From Gottfriedia sp002574545 (lineage in GTDB: Bacteria; Bacillota; Bacilli; Bacillales; Bacillaceae_G): 64,000 nt of DNA. Position 1 is the first letter of the stretch; each line of letters opens with the position of its first letter. A model generated the notes under the pieces. It searched no databases. It saw only the letters and a program-made list of their open reading frames with translations, and was not told the DNA's origin. This document shows positions 41,973 to 49,166 of this stretch, one piece after another. The DNA is taken from assembly GCA_052180195.1 (NCBI GenBank), contig CP197469.1; one strand, 5' to 3'. Both the position numbers and the translations under genes were made by a program.

Positions 41973-42144
41973 AATTTCACTCCATCCATATTCATTATAA
42001 AATTAAGTTTTCCGTGATCGAATATAAATCGAATGGCCATTCTTTTTAAAAATAACTCCGCTAATATAAACTGTTGATTTAATAAAAGAAGTATCGAGAC
42101 AAAGAGTATGATATTAGTGCATACCAACTATTAACTGAGCCTAA

Positions 42145-42210
42145 AAACAAAAAGAACCACAATCAATCAGTTTCTATTAATAAATAGAAACAATTAATTG
42201 TGGATCTCTT
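42145..42210 (-). terminator. GlpP-type leader terminator of glpFK
   Basis: AAGAGATCCACAAT and ATTGTGGTTCTTTTT arms with inner GTTTCTATT/AATAGAAAC pairing and a U run, ~170 bp upstream of glpF. It is the likely target of GlpP, encoded just upstream. Confidence 0.85.
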
Positions 42211-42243
42211 CATTTCTCCGTCACGTTTATTAACTTGTCTCTT

Positions 42244-42272
42244 ATGCTAACCTCATTTGAAAGCGGTGTCAA
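42244..42272 (-). promoter_or_regulatory. glpF promoter overlapped by a CcpA cre site
   Basis: TTGACA (42267-42272), 17-bp spacer, TAGCAT (42244-42249). The sequence TGACACCGCTTTCA (42258-42271) fits the cre consensus TGWAANCGNTNWCA with one mismatch and covers the -35. Catabolite repression of glycerol use is therefore expected, as in B. subtilis. Confidence 0.83.
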
Positions 42273-42296
42273 CAGAATTTTTTCATATTTTTGCCA

Positions 42297-42854
42297 CTAT
42301 TTTAGAAATTTTCCCCACAAGTCTTTGTCTGATGTTGTAATTGCTGTAGCACCTGCATTCAAAGCTGCATTCACCTCTTCAACAGTTCTAATAAATCCAC
42401 CAGCTAAAATAGGTATACCAGTTCTTTCCTTTACTTCTGCAATTACATTCGTAAGTGCCCCCGGTAGCACTTCAATGTAATCTGGTTTTGTTTTTTCTAA
42501 TAACAATATACTTTTTTCCATTGCTCCAGAATCAATCAAAAAGATTCGTTGGATAGCAATAACACCTTTTTGTTTAGCCTTTAAAATAACATTTGATTTT
42601 GTAGAAAGTAATCCATCTGGCTTGTATTCTTGACAAAGAAATTCAGCTGCATGTCCATCACTTTGTAAACCATGTATTAGGTCGACATGTAAAAATACTT
42701 TCTTTCCATGTTGCTTAGCAAGAGAAACAACGCTTTTCAATTGACCGATATGAATATCAAGAATAACAATATATTTATACGAAGTAGTTAATAATTTTTC
42801 TAAATCCTTTATTTTTCTAACTGCTGGTAGAATTTTTTGTTCATGAAAACCCAT
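42297..42854 (-). CDS. glpP: Glycerol uptake operon antiterminator regulatory protein
   Basis: RNA-binding antiterminator activated by glycerol-3-phosphate. The 185-aa protein starts MGFHEQKILPAVRKIKD and contains VILDIHIGQLKSVV, VFLHVDLIHGLQSD, LLSTKSNVI and a TIM-barrel-like PDYIEVLPGALTNVI and AGGFIRT. I choose the second of two adjacent ATGs (42854), seven bases after AGGGG; longer in-frame extensions are hydrophobic and lack a family match. It lies upstream of glpFK with a separate promoter and leader between them. Confidence 0.93.
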   Translation of the reverse strand: MGFHEQKILPAVRKIKDLEKLLTTSYKYIVILDIHIGQLKSVVSLAKQHGKKVFLHVDLIHGLQSDGHAAEFLCQEYKPDGLLSTKSNVILKAKQKGVIAIQRIFLIDSGAMEKSILLLEKTKPDYIEVLPGALTNVIAEVKERTGIPILAGGFIRTVEEVNAALNAGATAITTSDKDLWGKFLK

Positions 42855-42908
42855 CATATTACCCCTATAGAAATTATTACTTTTATAGTACACAATATAA
42901 AAAAAAAG

Positions 42909-42956
42909 AAAAAGCCTGTACAATGAAAGAATTTTCTTTGTACAGACTTTTTTTAT
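42909..42956 (-). terminator. Terminator after pbuG
   Basis: AAGTCTGTACAAAGAAA pairs with TTTCATTGTACAGGCTT (two mismatches), followed by TTTTTCTTTTTTTT on the minus strand, 8 bp past the pbuG stop. Confidence 0.87.
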
Positions 42957-42963
42957 TTAAGTT

Positions 42964-44304
42964 CTACTCTCTAAAATACGTTAAGAATAATAGGAATACT
43001 ACAAACAATACATACATTACAGGATGGATTTTTTTCGCTTTTCCAGCAGCGATCATTGAAATCGGATAGAAAATGAAACCGACTGCGATACCAGTAGCAA
43101 TACTATAAGTTAAAGGCATTGCAATAATTGTAAAGAATGCTGGAACTGCAATTTCGAACTTTTTCCAATCAATTTGACCAATTGATGAAACCATTAAAAC
43201 TCCGACTACGATTAAAGCAGGTGAAGTTACCGCTGCAGTTACTACTCCTAAAAGTGGTGCAAAGAATAATGCTAATAGGAATAAGATACCTGTTACTACT
43301 GCTGAGAATCCAGTACGTCCACCAGCAGCTACACCAGCAGTTGACTCAATATAAGAAGTAGTAGTACTTGTACCTAAAGTTGAACCAACTACTACTGCAG
43401 TTGCATCAACCATTAATGCTTTACCAGCTCTTTCAAGTTTGTTTTCTTTTAATAATCCAGCTTGGTTCGCTACAGCTACTAATGTTCCAGTTGCATCAAA
43501 GAAATCAACAATAAAGAAAGTTAATACTACAGCAAACATCTTTCCTGAAGAGAAAACATCTGGAATATGTTTAATTGCTTCACCGAATGTTGGAGCAATA
43601 CTTGGTACTGGACCAACAACTGAAGATGGTAAGTCGATAATTCCAAAAATCATACCTGCGATTGCAGTGATGATCATACCTAAAAATACACCAGCTTTAA
43701 TTTTTCTAGCCATTAAAACGACAGTAATAACTAAACCGAAAATCGTTAATAAAACAGCAGGTTCATTTAATTTACCAAGTGATACGAATGTAGCAGGGTT
43801 ACTTACGATAATACCTGAGTTTTTTAAACCGACAAATGTAATAAAAAATCCAATACCGCTACCAATTGCTAACTTTAATTCAATTGGAATTGCATTAATA
43901 ATTTGTTCACGAAGACCAGTTAATGAAAGAATGATAAAAATGATACCTGATACGAATACGCCAGCTAAAGCCGTTTGCCATGGAATACCCATTCCAAGAA
44001 CTACGTTAAAAGCAAAGAATGCATTTAATCCCATACCTGGTGCTAAAGCAATTGGATATTTCGCATAAATTCCCATTAAAATCGACCCATATGCTGCAGC
44101 TAAAGATGTAGCTACAAAGATTGCCTCTTTATTCATTCTTAACGTTTCTGGGAAATCCTTTATATCTGATAATGATAAAATCGATGGATTTACAAATAAT
44201 ATATATGCCATTGCTAAGAATGTAGTTAAACCAGCAATTGTTTCTTGACGAAATGATGTGCCTAACTTGTTGAACTCAAAATAATTACTGATACGTTCTT
44301 TCAT
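42964..44304 (-). CDS. pbuG: Hypoxanthine/guanine permease (NCS2/AzgA type)
   Basis: Polytopic membrane transporter, 446 aa, for guanine and hypoxanthine uptake. It starts MKERISNYFEFNKLGTSFRQ and has the AzgA-type motifs AGLTTFLAMAYILFVNPSIL, ALAPGMGLNAFFAF, DFFDATGTLVAVA and STTTSYIESTAGVAAGGRTG. About 12-14 hydrophobic segments are visible. The ATG follows AGGAGG. A guanine riboswitch and PurR-type boxes precede it, which supports a guanine/hypoxanthine substrate. PbuO is a close paralogue and cannot be fully excluded. Confidence 0.92.
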   Translation of the reverse strand: MKERISNYFEFNKLGTSFRQETIAGLTTFLAMAYILFVNPSILSLSDIKDFPETLRMNKEAIFVATSLAAAYGSILMGIYAKYPIALAPGMGLNAFFAFNVVLGMGIPWQTALAGVFVSGIIFIILSLTGLREQIINAIPIELKLAIGSGIGFFITFVGLKNSGIIVSNPATFVSLGKLNEPAVLLTIFGLVITVVLMARKIKAGVFLGMIITAIAGMIFGIIDLPSSVVGPVPSIAPTFGEAIKHIPDVFSSGKMFAVVLTFFIVDFFDATGTLVAVANQAGLLKENKLERAGKALMVDATAVVVGSTLGTSTTTSYIESTAGVAAGGRTGFSAVVTGILFLLALFFAPLLGVVTAAVTSPALIVVGVLMVSSIGQIDWKKFEIAVPAFFTIIAMPLTYSIATGIAVGFIFYPISMIAAGKAKKIHPVMYVLFVVFLLFLTYFRE

Positions 44305-44356
44305 GTGATCCTCCTAAGTTTTAGTCTTAAAAGTCGGTCTCTATTTTATGAAATAG

Positions 44357-44390
44357 AAAAGGCACTTTTACACAAATGGTAAAAGCGCCT
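44357..44390 (-). terminator. Riboswitch terminator in the pbuG leader
   Basis: AGGCGCTTTTAC and GTAAAAGTGCCT arms with a 7-nt loop, then TTTTCT. It lies between the aptamer and pbuG. Confidence 0.87.
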
Positions 44391-44479
44391 ATCACGAGCA
44401 GTTTCATTCTGAACTTATTAACCCTAGAATGGTAGAAAAATAGCAAAATAATAGGGTTAATAACTTTCAGAAATCATTA

Positions 44480-44548
44480 CTTCGTAGTCCGCCATATTAC
44501 GGTGGCGGGTAGAGACGCTAGTCCATATTCACTAGCCTATACGACAAG
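44480..44548 (-). promoter_or_regulatory. Guanine-class riboswitch aptamer (pbuG)
   Basis: P1 arms TTGTCGTA/TACGAAG, the loop GAATATGG, J2/3 GTCTCTACC, loop ACCGTAA and GGACTACGA are present in order on the transcribed strand. The 74-equivalent is C, hence guanine type. J2/3 has C at the position equivalent to U48, the residue flipped out of the pocket in known structures, as in the guaA aptamer. Confidence 0.92.
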
Positions 44549-44581
44549 TTATGACAAATAATTTATTTAATTTACATACTT

Positions 44582-44610
44582 ATATTACAATCAGTTTTCA
44601 TTAGTGTCAA
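44582..44610 (-). promoter_or_regulatory. Sigma-A promoter of pbuG
   Basis: TTGACA (44605-44610), 17-bp spacer, TAATAT (44582-44587), about 35 bp upstream of the aptamer. Confidence 0.8.
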
Positions 44611-44613
44611 CAA

Positions 44614-44657
44614 AAAAACGAACATTTTTTACGAAATATTCGTTTTCGTTCGTTTTT
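44614..44657 (-). promoter_or_regulatory. Putative PurR operator upstream of pbuG
   Basis: In the direction of transcription AAAAACGAACGAA (44645-44657) is followed after 18 bp by the inverted copy AATGTTCGTTTTT (44614-44626), which fits the reversed PurBox AWWGTTCGGWWWT at 12 of 13 positions. The pair ends 3 bp from the -35. The geometry equals that of the pur operon operator. Confidence 0.72.
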
Positions 44658-44875
44658 ACCATATTTTAGCTATATTGTTGAACTTAATCATTTGGATTTA
44701 AAAAATACTTAGGAGAAAAAATAGCTAAGTATGATAAAAAAATATATGCATTCTCCTTCTCTCCACCACTATATACATGGTACTACTTTTTAACATCTAA
44801 ATAATAGCACGATGTATTTTAATAAATTGGAACTATATGTTACAAAATGAAGTCTAATTGGTGTCCAATTTATAA

Positions 44876-44921
44876 AAAAAAGCCATAAACCTTGTAGATC
44901 AAAGGTTTATGGCTTTTTTTT
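44876..44921 (-). terminator. Terminator after guaA
   Basis: AAAAAGCCATAAACCTTTG-type arms (AGCCATAAACCTT and AAGGTTTATGGCT) with a short loop and a T run on both sides, directly past the guaA stop. Confidence 0.9.
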
Positions 44922-44922
44922 A

Positions 44923-46458
44923 TTATTCCCACTCAATCGTTGCAGGTGGCTTACTAGTGATATCATATACTATACGGTTTACGTGTTTAACTTCATTTAC
45001 AATACGAGTTGAGATTTTTTGAAGTACATCCCAATCGATACGTGCCCAGTCAGCAGTCATTCCATCGATTGACGTAACTGCACGAATACCTACAGTGTAA
45101 TCATACGTACGTTCGTCACCCATTACACCAACACTGCGAATGTCAGGTAATACTGTGAAATACTGCCAAATTTCTTTATCTAAACCAGCTAAAGCAATTT
45201 CTTCACGTAAAATTGCATCTGATTCACGAACGATTTCAAGTTTTTGATCAGTAATTTCTCCTAATACACGAATTCCTAGACCTGGTCCTGGGAATGGTTG
45301 TCTCCAAACGATTGCGTCTGGAATTCCTAGTTCCGTTCCAACTGCACGTACTTCGTCTTTAAATAATGTACTTAAAGGCTCGATTAACGTGAATTGCATG
45401 TCTTCAGGTAATCCACCAACATTATGATGTGATTTAATCGTTTGAGCTGTAGCCGTACCGCTCTCGATAATATCTGTATAAAGAGTTCCTTGAGCTAAGA
45501 AATCCATGCCTTCTAATTTTGCTGCCTCATCGTCAAATACATAGATGAATTCATTACCGATAATTTTACGCTTTTCTTCTGGATCAGAAACACCAGCAAG
45601 TTTACTTAAGAAGCGCTCTCTAGCATCTACTTTAATTACATTCATGTGGAAGCCTTCGCTAAATGTCTTCATAACACCTTCAGCTTCATCTTTACGTAAT
45701 AAACCGTGGTCAACGAAGATACATGTTAATTGATCACCAATTGCTTTGTGAATTAATACTGCAACTACTGAAGAATCAACACCACCGCTAAGTGCACAAA
45801 GTACCTTTTTGTCACCTACAGTTTTACGAATATTTTCAAGTTCAACTTCAATGTAGTTTTTCATTGACCAATTTGCTTCACATTCACAAATATTGAATAC
45901 GAAATTCTTTAATAGATCATTTCCATATTCAGAGTGACGAACTTCTGGGTGGAATTGTACACCATACATTTTTTTAGCTTCGTTACTCATTGCGGCGATT
46001 GGGCAAGAAGCACTAGTTGCATCTACAACGAATCCTTCTGGTTGTTGAATTACTTTATCACCGTGGCTCATCCAAACTACGTGGTCTGATGGTAGGTCTT
46101 TTAATAAAGCAGACGGATTTTGAATATTTAATTCTGCTTTACCATATTCACGTTGGTCAGCTCTAGCTACCGTTCCACCGAAATGTTGCGTCATTAACTG
46201 CATACCGTAACAAATACCTAAGATTGGAATTTCTAAATCAAAAATTGCTTCATCACAGAAAAATGCATTTTCACCATATACACTATTTGGTCCGCCAGAG
46301 AAAACAATCCCTTTAGCGCCCATTTGCTTAATTTCCTCTGCAGTTATTGTATGTGGACGTAATTCACTATAAACCCCAAACTCACGGATACGGCGTGCAA
46401 TAAGTTGGTTATATTGACTTCCAAAATCTAGTACTACAATTGTGTCATGTTGTTGCAA
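44923..46458 (-). CDS. guaA: GMP synthase (glutamine-hydrolysing)
   Basis: Converts XMP to GMP with ATP and glutamine. The ~511-aa protein has an N-terminal class I amidotransferase domain (nucleophile Cys in LGICYGMQLM, HPEVRHSEYG), an ATP-pyrophosphatase domain with the PP-loop LCALSGGVDSS, and the C-terminal dimer domain with RQPFPGPGLGIRVLGE and PPATIEWE. Start choice: a TTG at 46458 gives MQQHDTIVVLDFG, similar to related GuaA proteins, and has GGGGTGA five bases upstream; a GTG three codons earlier would overlap that ribosome site. Its leader has a guanine riboswitch. Confidence 0.96.
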   Translation of the reverse strand: MQQHDTIVVLDFGSQYNQLIARRIREFGVYSELRPHTITAEEIKQMGAKGIVFSGGPNSVYGENAFFCDEAIFDLEIPILGICYGMQLMTQHFGGTVARADQREYGKAELNIQNPSALLKDLPSDHVVWMSHGDKVIQQPEGFVVDATSASCPIAAMSNEAKKMYGVQFHPEVRHSEYGNDLLKNFVFNICECEANWSMKNYIEVELENIRKTVGDKKVLCALSGGVDSSVVAVLIHKAIGDQLTCIFVDHGLLRKDEAEGVMKTFSEGFHMNVIKVDARERFLSKLAGVSDPEEKRKIIGNEFIYVFDDEAAKLEGMDFLAQGTLYTDIIESGTATAQTIKSHHNVGGLPEDMQFTLIEPLSTLFKDEVRAVGTELGIPDAIVWRQPFPGPGLGIRVLGEITDQKLEIVRESDAILREEIALAGLDKEIWQYFTVLPDIRSVGVMGDERTYDYTVGIRAVTSIDGMTADWARIDWDVLQKISTRIVNEVKHVNRIVYDITSKPPATIEWE

Positions 46459-46530
46459 AACGGTCACCCCATCTATATATATTGAATTAACGTATCAGTT
46501 AAACTGATACTATTTTTCCCCAAAAAAAAT

Positions 46531-46595
46531 AAAAAAAGCCGATTTTCTCCTCTTTTTACATACGAAAAATACGTATAAGAAGGCAGAAAATCAGA
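46531..46595 (-). terminator. Riboswitch terminator in the guaA leader
   Basis: CTGATTTTCT pairs with AGAAAATCGG, with further pairing towards the loop, then TTTTTTT. A competing pairing between GTCTGACTT-type sequence beside the aptamer and this arm may form the antiterminator. Confidence 0.82.
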
Positions 46596-46620
46596 CTTAA
46601 AGTAAAACAAAGTCAGACTG

Positions 46621-46692
46621 CCTTCATAGTCAGGGCCTGTTACGGTGCCCCGGTAGAGACTCTCGACCCATATTGTCGAGGATATATGAAGA
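46621..46692 (-). promoter_or_regulatory. Guanine-class riboswitch aptamer (guaA)
   Basis: The transcribed strand has TTCATATAT (P1), P2 closing CTCGAC-AATATGG-GTCGAG, J2/3 AGTCTCTACC, L3 ACCGTAAC, and CTGACTATGAAGG closing P1. C at the 74-equivalent indicates guanine specificity. It would lower GMP synthesis when guanine is plentiful. Confidence 0.92.
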
Positions 46693-46720
46693 ATAATGAC
46701 GAATATTGTATTATTGTCTC

Positions 46721-46749
46721 ATTCTAACAATGTATAATTTTTCGGTCAA
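46721..46749 (-). promoter_or_regulatory. Sigma-A promoter of guaA
   Basis: TTGACC (46744-46749), 17-bp spacer, TAGAAT (46721-46726), 28 bp upstream of the aptamer. It diverges from the promoter of the SMR genes. No PurBox pair was seen here. Confidence 0.78.
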
Positions 46750-46790
46750 GGTATTTCAATGCATAAAAAAAATAAATTTTTGTGTAAACG

Positions 46791-46850
46791 TTGCAACTTG
46801 TCATGAATAAAATTATAGTGTATCTTTTAACTAACGAACGGTAGGTAGTT
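46791..46850 (+). promoter_or_regulatory. Promoter of the SMR pair with a palindromic operator-like site
   Basis: TTGCAA (46791-46796), 17-bp spacer, TATAGT (46814-46819). Just past the likely start site lies AACTAACGAACGGTAGGTAG (46829 onward to 46850), an imperfect palindrome with AACTA/TAGTT ends in the style of TetR-family operators. No regulator gene is next to it. Confidence 0.55.
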
Positions 46851-46898
46851 TACCAAAACAAAATCATTTATTTAATCTTCTATAAGGAGGGATTATTT

Positions 46899-47246
46899 AT
46901 GAGTTGGATTTACTTAGTTATAGCGGGGTTTTCCGAAATTGCTTGGGCATTTGGACTAAAATACTCTGAAGGATTTACAAATTTGTTACCAACAACTTTA
47001 ACGATAGCTGGGATCTTGTTCAGCTTTTATTTATTTTCAAAAGCAATAAAAGATATTCCAATAGGCACTGCCTACGCAGTTTTTACAGGTATCGGAGCTG
47101 CTGGGACAGTTATTATTGGAATGATATTTTTAAATGAATCAGCATCGCTATTAAAAATTATTCTTGTCATTGCATTATTATCTGGAATAATTGGCTTGAA
47201 ATTAACTTCAGGTGATAACAAAAATGAAAAAGGAGATGCAGCATAA
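46899..47246 (+). CDS. Small multidrug resistance (SMR) family transporter, first subunit
   Basis: A 115-aa four-helix membrane protein that would form a proton-coupled exporter with the next gene. It shows WIYLVIAGFSEIAWAFGLKYS with the essential membrane Glu (E13 region), then PIGTAYAVFTGIGAAGTVIIG and FLNES, the SMR signatures; the tail is hydrophilic (GDNKNEKGDAA). Paired SMR genes in Bacillus (YkkCD, YvdRS) work as heterodimers. The ATG follows AAGGAGGG. Substrate unknown: no guanidine-I riboswitch is present upstream. Confidence 0.9.
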   Translation: MSWIYLVIAGFSEIAWAFGLKYSEGFTNLLPTTLTIAGILFSFYLFSKAIKDIPIGTAYAVFTGIGAAGTVIIGMIFLNESASLLKIILVIALLSGIIGLKLTSGDNKNEKGDAA

Positions 47247-47247
47247 A

Positions 47248-47568
47248 ATGGCTTGGTTATTTTTATTGATCGCGGGTTTGGGGGAAGTTGGCTTTGTCAT
47301 CTTTATGAAGCTATCTAATAATTTTAAAAAACTTAACTACTCCATTTTGTGTATTCTCTCTGGATGGGCTAGTTTTTACTTATTATCAAAGGCCTTAAAG
47401 GTTATACCTGTCGGAACAGGTTATACAATTTGGACTGGTATAGGTGCCGCTGGATCTGTTTTAATAGGCATGTTGTTCTTTAATGAATCACGTGAATGGA
47501 AGAGGCTGCTATTTATCACATTAGTAATTGGATCTGTTATTGGTTTAAAAATCATCTCACCTCATTAA
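47248..47568 (+). CDS. Small multidrug resistance (SMR) family transporter, second subunit
   Basis: A 106-aa four-helix protein starting MAWLFLLIAGLGEVGFVIFM, with the conserved Glu near residue 13, PVGTGYTIWTGIGAAGSVLIG and FFNESRE. The ATG begins two bases after the stop of the first SMR gene (TAAAATG), and the ribosome site AGGAG lies within that gene, so the two are co-translated. Lacking the hydrophilic tail of its partner fits an asymmetric pair. An upstream in-frame start would overlap the first gene and is unlikely. Confidence 0.9.
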   Translation: MAWLFLLIAGLGEVGFVIFMKLSNNFKKLNYSILCILSGWASFYLLSKALKVIPVGTGYTIWTGIGAAGSVLIGMLFFNESREWKRLLFITLVIGSVIGLKIISPH

Positions 47569-47606
47569 AAAAATTCCCTATTCGAAATCGAAATAGGGAT
47601 TTTTTC
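47567..47606 (+). terminator. Bidirectional terminator between the SMR pair and the amidase gene
   Basis: AATTCCCTATT-TCGA and TCGA-AATAGGGATTTTTT arms, with A run before and T run after, between two convergent genes. Confidence 0.88.
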
Positions 47607-47618
47607 TTTTATGTGATA

Positions 47619-48377
47619 TTAAAACAGCTTGGCCCAAGTGTTTTTTCCAACAATTCCATCGACAACTAGTCCATTTCTTGCTTGAAATTTTTTTACTGCA
47701 TTTTCAGTAACTGGTCCAAAAATTCCATCTGCTGTTATATTAAGTTTTTGTTGAACCTTTTTTACAGATTCACCTCTTGATCCTTCTTTTAAAATACCAG
47801 GGTATGGAATTGAATCTGTTTGAGTTTTCGGGGGATTTAAGATCGCATTCACTTGTGCTTTAAACTCGTTGAATCGATCGGGGTGGTCTATGAAGGGTTT
47901 TGGGCATGGCTTATGTGTTATGTCATAATGTCTTACAATGTCATTTGCAGTTAGTTTAAACATCTTACACAATTCAGCAATTACTCTGATTGTACGTGTT
48001 ATTGTAAATTGTGAAATCGCACCATCCTTTTCGACACACATTTCAACACCAATTGAAAGCTTATTTGCATTCGGAGCGAGTTCATCCACTCCTCTATAAA
48101 CTCCACCATTACTATTTCTTTCATAATGATCATTTGCATGATACGCTACCTCATCAAGTGGAATAATACAGATTGCCTCTTTGGAATCAACAAATATATG
48201 AGCAGATGCATATGTTTTATTTTTTATCGCTATCCCATTAAAATACCTTTGGTGACTTTGTGCACTTGCCCCCGGATTGGCTGTCCAATGTAGCACAATT
48301 TTTCTAACTTCCTTCAATTTTATTGACGGCCTCGTATACTTGTTCATCGAAATAAAATCATTTCTCCAAGTTGCCAA
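47619..48377 (-). CDS. N-acetylmuramoyl-L-alanine amidase with C-terminal peptidoglycan-binding domain (endolysin/CwlA-like)
   Basis: Predicted zinc amidase cutting the glycan-peptide bond of the cell wall; ~252 aa. The amidase-2 domain spans roughly residues 10-165, with zinc-ligand histidines in IVLHWTANPGA and ITHKPCPKPF and the SIGVEMCVE motif. A PG-binding-1 repeat follows (VKKVQQKLNITADGIFGPVT, ending GIVGKNTWAKLF). No signal peptide is present, as in phage endolysins and CwlA. I prefer the TTG at 48377 (MATWRNDF), 8 bases after AAAGGAG; a GTG three codons upstream overlaps that site. No phage genes adjoin it, so it may be a domesticated prophage relic. Confidence 0.88.
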   Translation of the reverse strand: MATWRNDFISMNKYTRPSIKLKEVRKIVLHWTANPGASAQSHQRYFNGIAIKNKTYASAHIFVDSKEAICIIPLDEVAYHANDHYERNSNGGVYRGVDELAPNANKLSIGVEMCVEKDGAISQFTITRTIRVIAELCKMFKLTANDIVRHYDITHKPCPKPFIDHPDRFNEFKAQVNAILNPPKTQTDSIPYPGILKEGSRGESVKKVQQKLNITADGIFGPVTENAVKKFQARNGLVVDGIVGKNTWAKLF

Positions 48378-48466
48378 AATTAGCACTCCTTTTCATTAAT
48401 TGCATATCCGAATACTTGGACATGTATACTATTACATTATTCTAAAAGAGAAAATTCGTTACATAT

Positions 48467-48492
48467 AAAAAGAGAGTATTAGATACTCTCCT
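48467..48492 (-). terminator. Terminator after the 133-aa coiled-coil protein gene
   Basis: GGAGAGTA and TACTCTCTTTTT arms around a 6-nt loop on the minus strand. Confidence 0.82.
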
Positions 48493-48527
48493 AATTTTGT
48501 ATTATTTAATCCTTTTACCAAAACTAA

Positions 48528-48929
48528 TTACTTTTTTAGTGGTTTAACATATATTGCTTGTGATGAGTTAACAGATATACATCCATCCAAATCCTTCTCT
48601 TTTAATAACCCCAAATTTAAAGCCGACTTGATTTTATCTCCATCTGGCTTTTTTACAACTTGTATTAAATCGGAAAGGTTCAATTCTTCTAATTTATTAA
48701 TTGTCTTCTCCTCATTAAATTTCTCTTTTTTTCTTATAATTCGTTCAAGTTTTAGGTTATTAATAATTAGCTCACCTTTTTCATTCGTTCCAACTTGATG
48801 ATCAAAGTATCCATGAAAAATTTTTTGCAATTCTTCTAACTGATTTTCAATATCCTTCTTTTTTTGACTCAAATCATAGTACTTATTCAACATTGGTTCC
48901 GTAATTTTGAAATTATTTTTCCTTCCCAT
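48528..48929 (-). CDS. Hypothetical charged protein with predicted coiled coil
   Basis: A 133-aa soluble protein with no family I can name. Residues 15-45 (YYDLSQKKKDIENQLEELQK) look like a coiled coil; the whole is rich in Lys and Glu, and the end (SSQAIYVKPLKK) is basic. The ATG follows AAGTGGTG, a moderate site. It has its own terminator and lies upstream of, and divergent from, the ligase-like gene. Confidence 0.68.
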   Translation of the reverse strand: MGRKNNFKITEPMLNKYYDLSQKKKDIENQLEELQKIFHGYFDHQVGTNEKGELIINNLKLERIIRKKEKFNEEKTINKLEELNLSDLIQVVKKPDGDKIKSALNLGLLKEKDLDGCISVNSSQAIYVKPLKK

Positions 48930-49118
48930 TTCATAACACCACTTTTCATAAGAAGATAATTTATCATATTGTGAAATTAGACGAGTTATGACTTGAAATA
49001 CACTAGAAATAAAAGTACATTAACAAGTGGAAGAGTAAAAATAGAGGGATTTATAACTATATTAAAAACAAAAATTTGTGTTATATATATTTAAATAAAA
49101 AAGAAAGGAATCTTGATT

Positions 49119-49166
49119 ATGTTGGTAAGCAACAATCATGATAGCGAAATGAAAAATGTTTATTGA
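49119..49166 (+). CDS. Possible 15-codon leader peptide overlapping the ligase-like gene
   Basis: An ATG at 49119 with AAGGAA eight bases upstream opens MLVSNNHDSEMKNVY, stopping at 49166, ten bases inside the next gene. The ligase-like gene itself has no ribosome site, so its translation may depend on this leader, or the leader may be a frameshifted former N-terminus. Confidence 0.4.
   Translation: MLVSNNHDSEMKNVY

Noticed and set aside
46741..46898. Possible guanidine-I (ykkC) riboswitch before the SMR pair.
   Set aside because: The conserved ykkC blocks are absent from the short leader.
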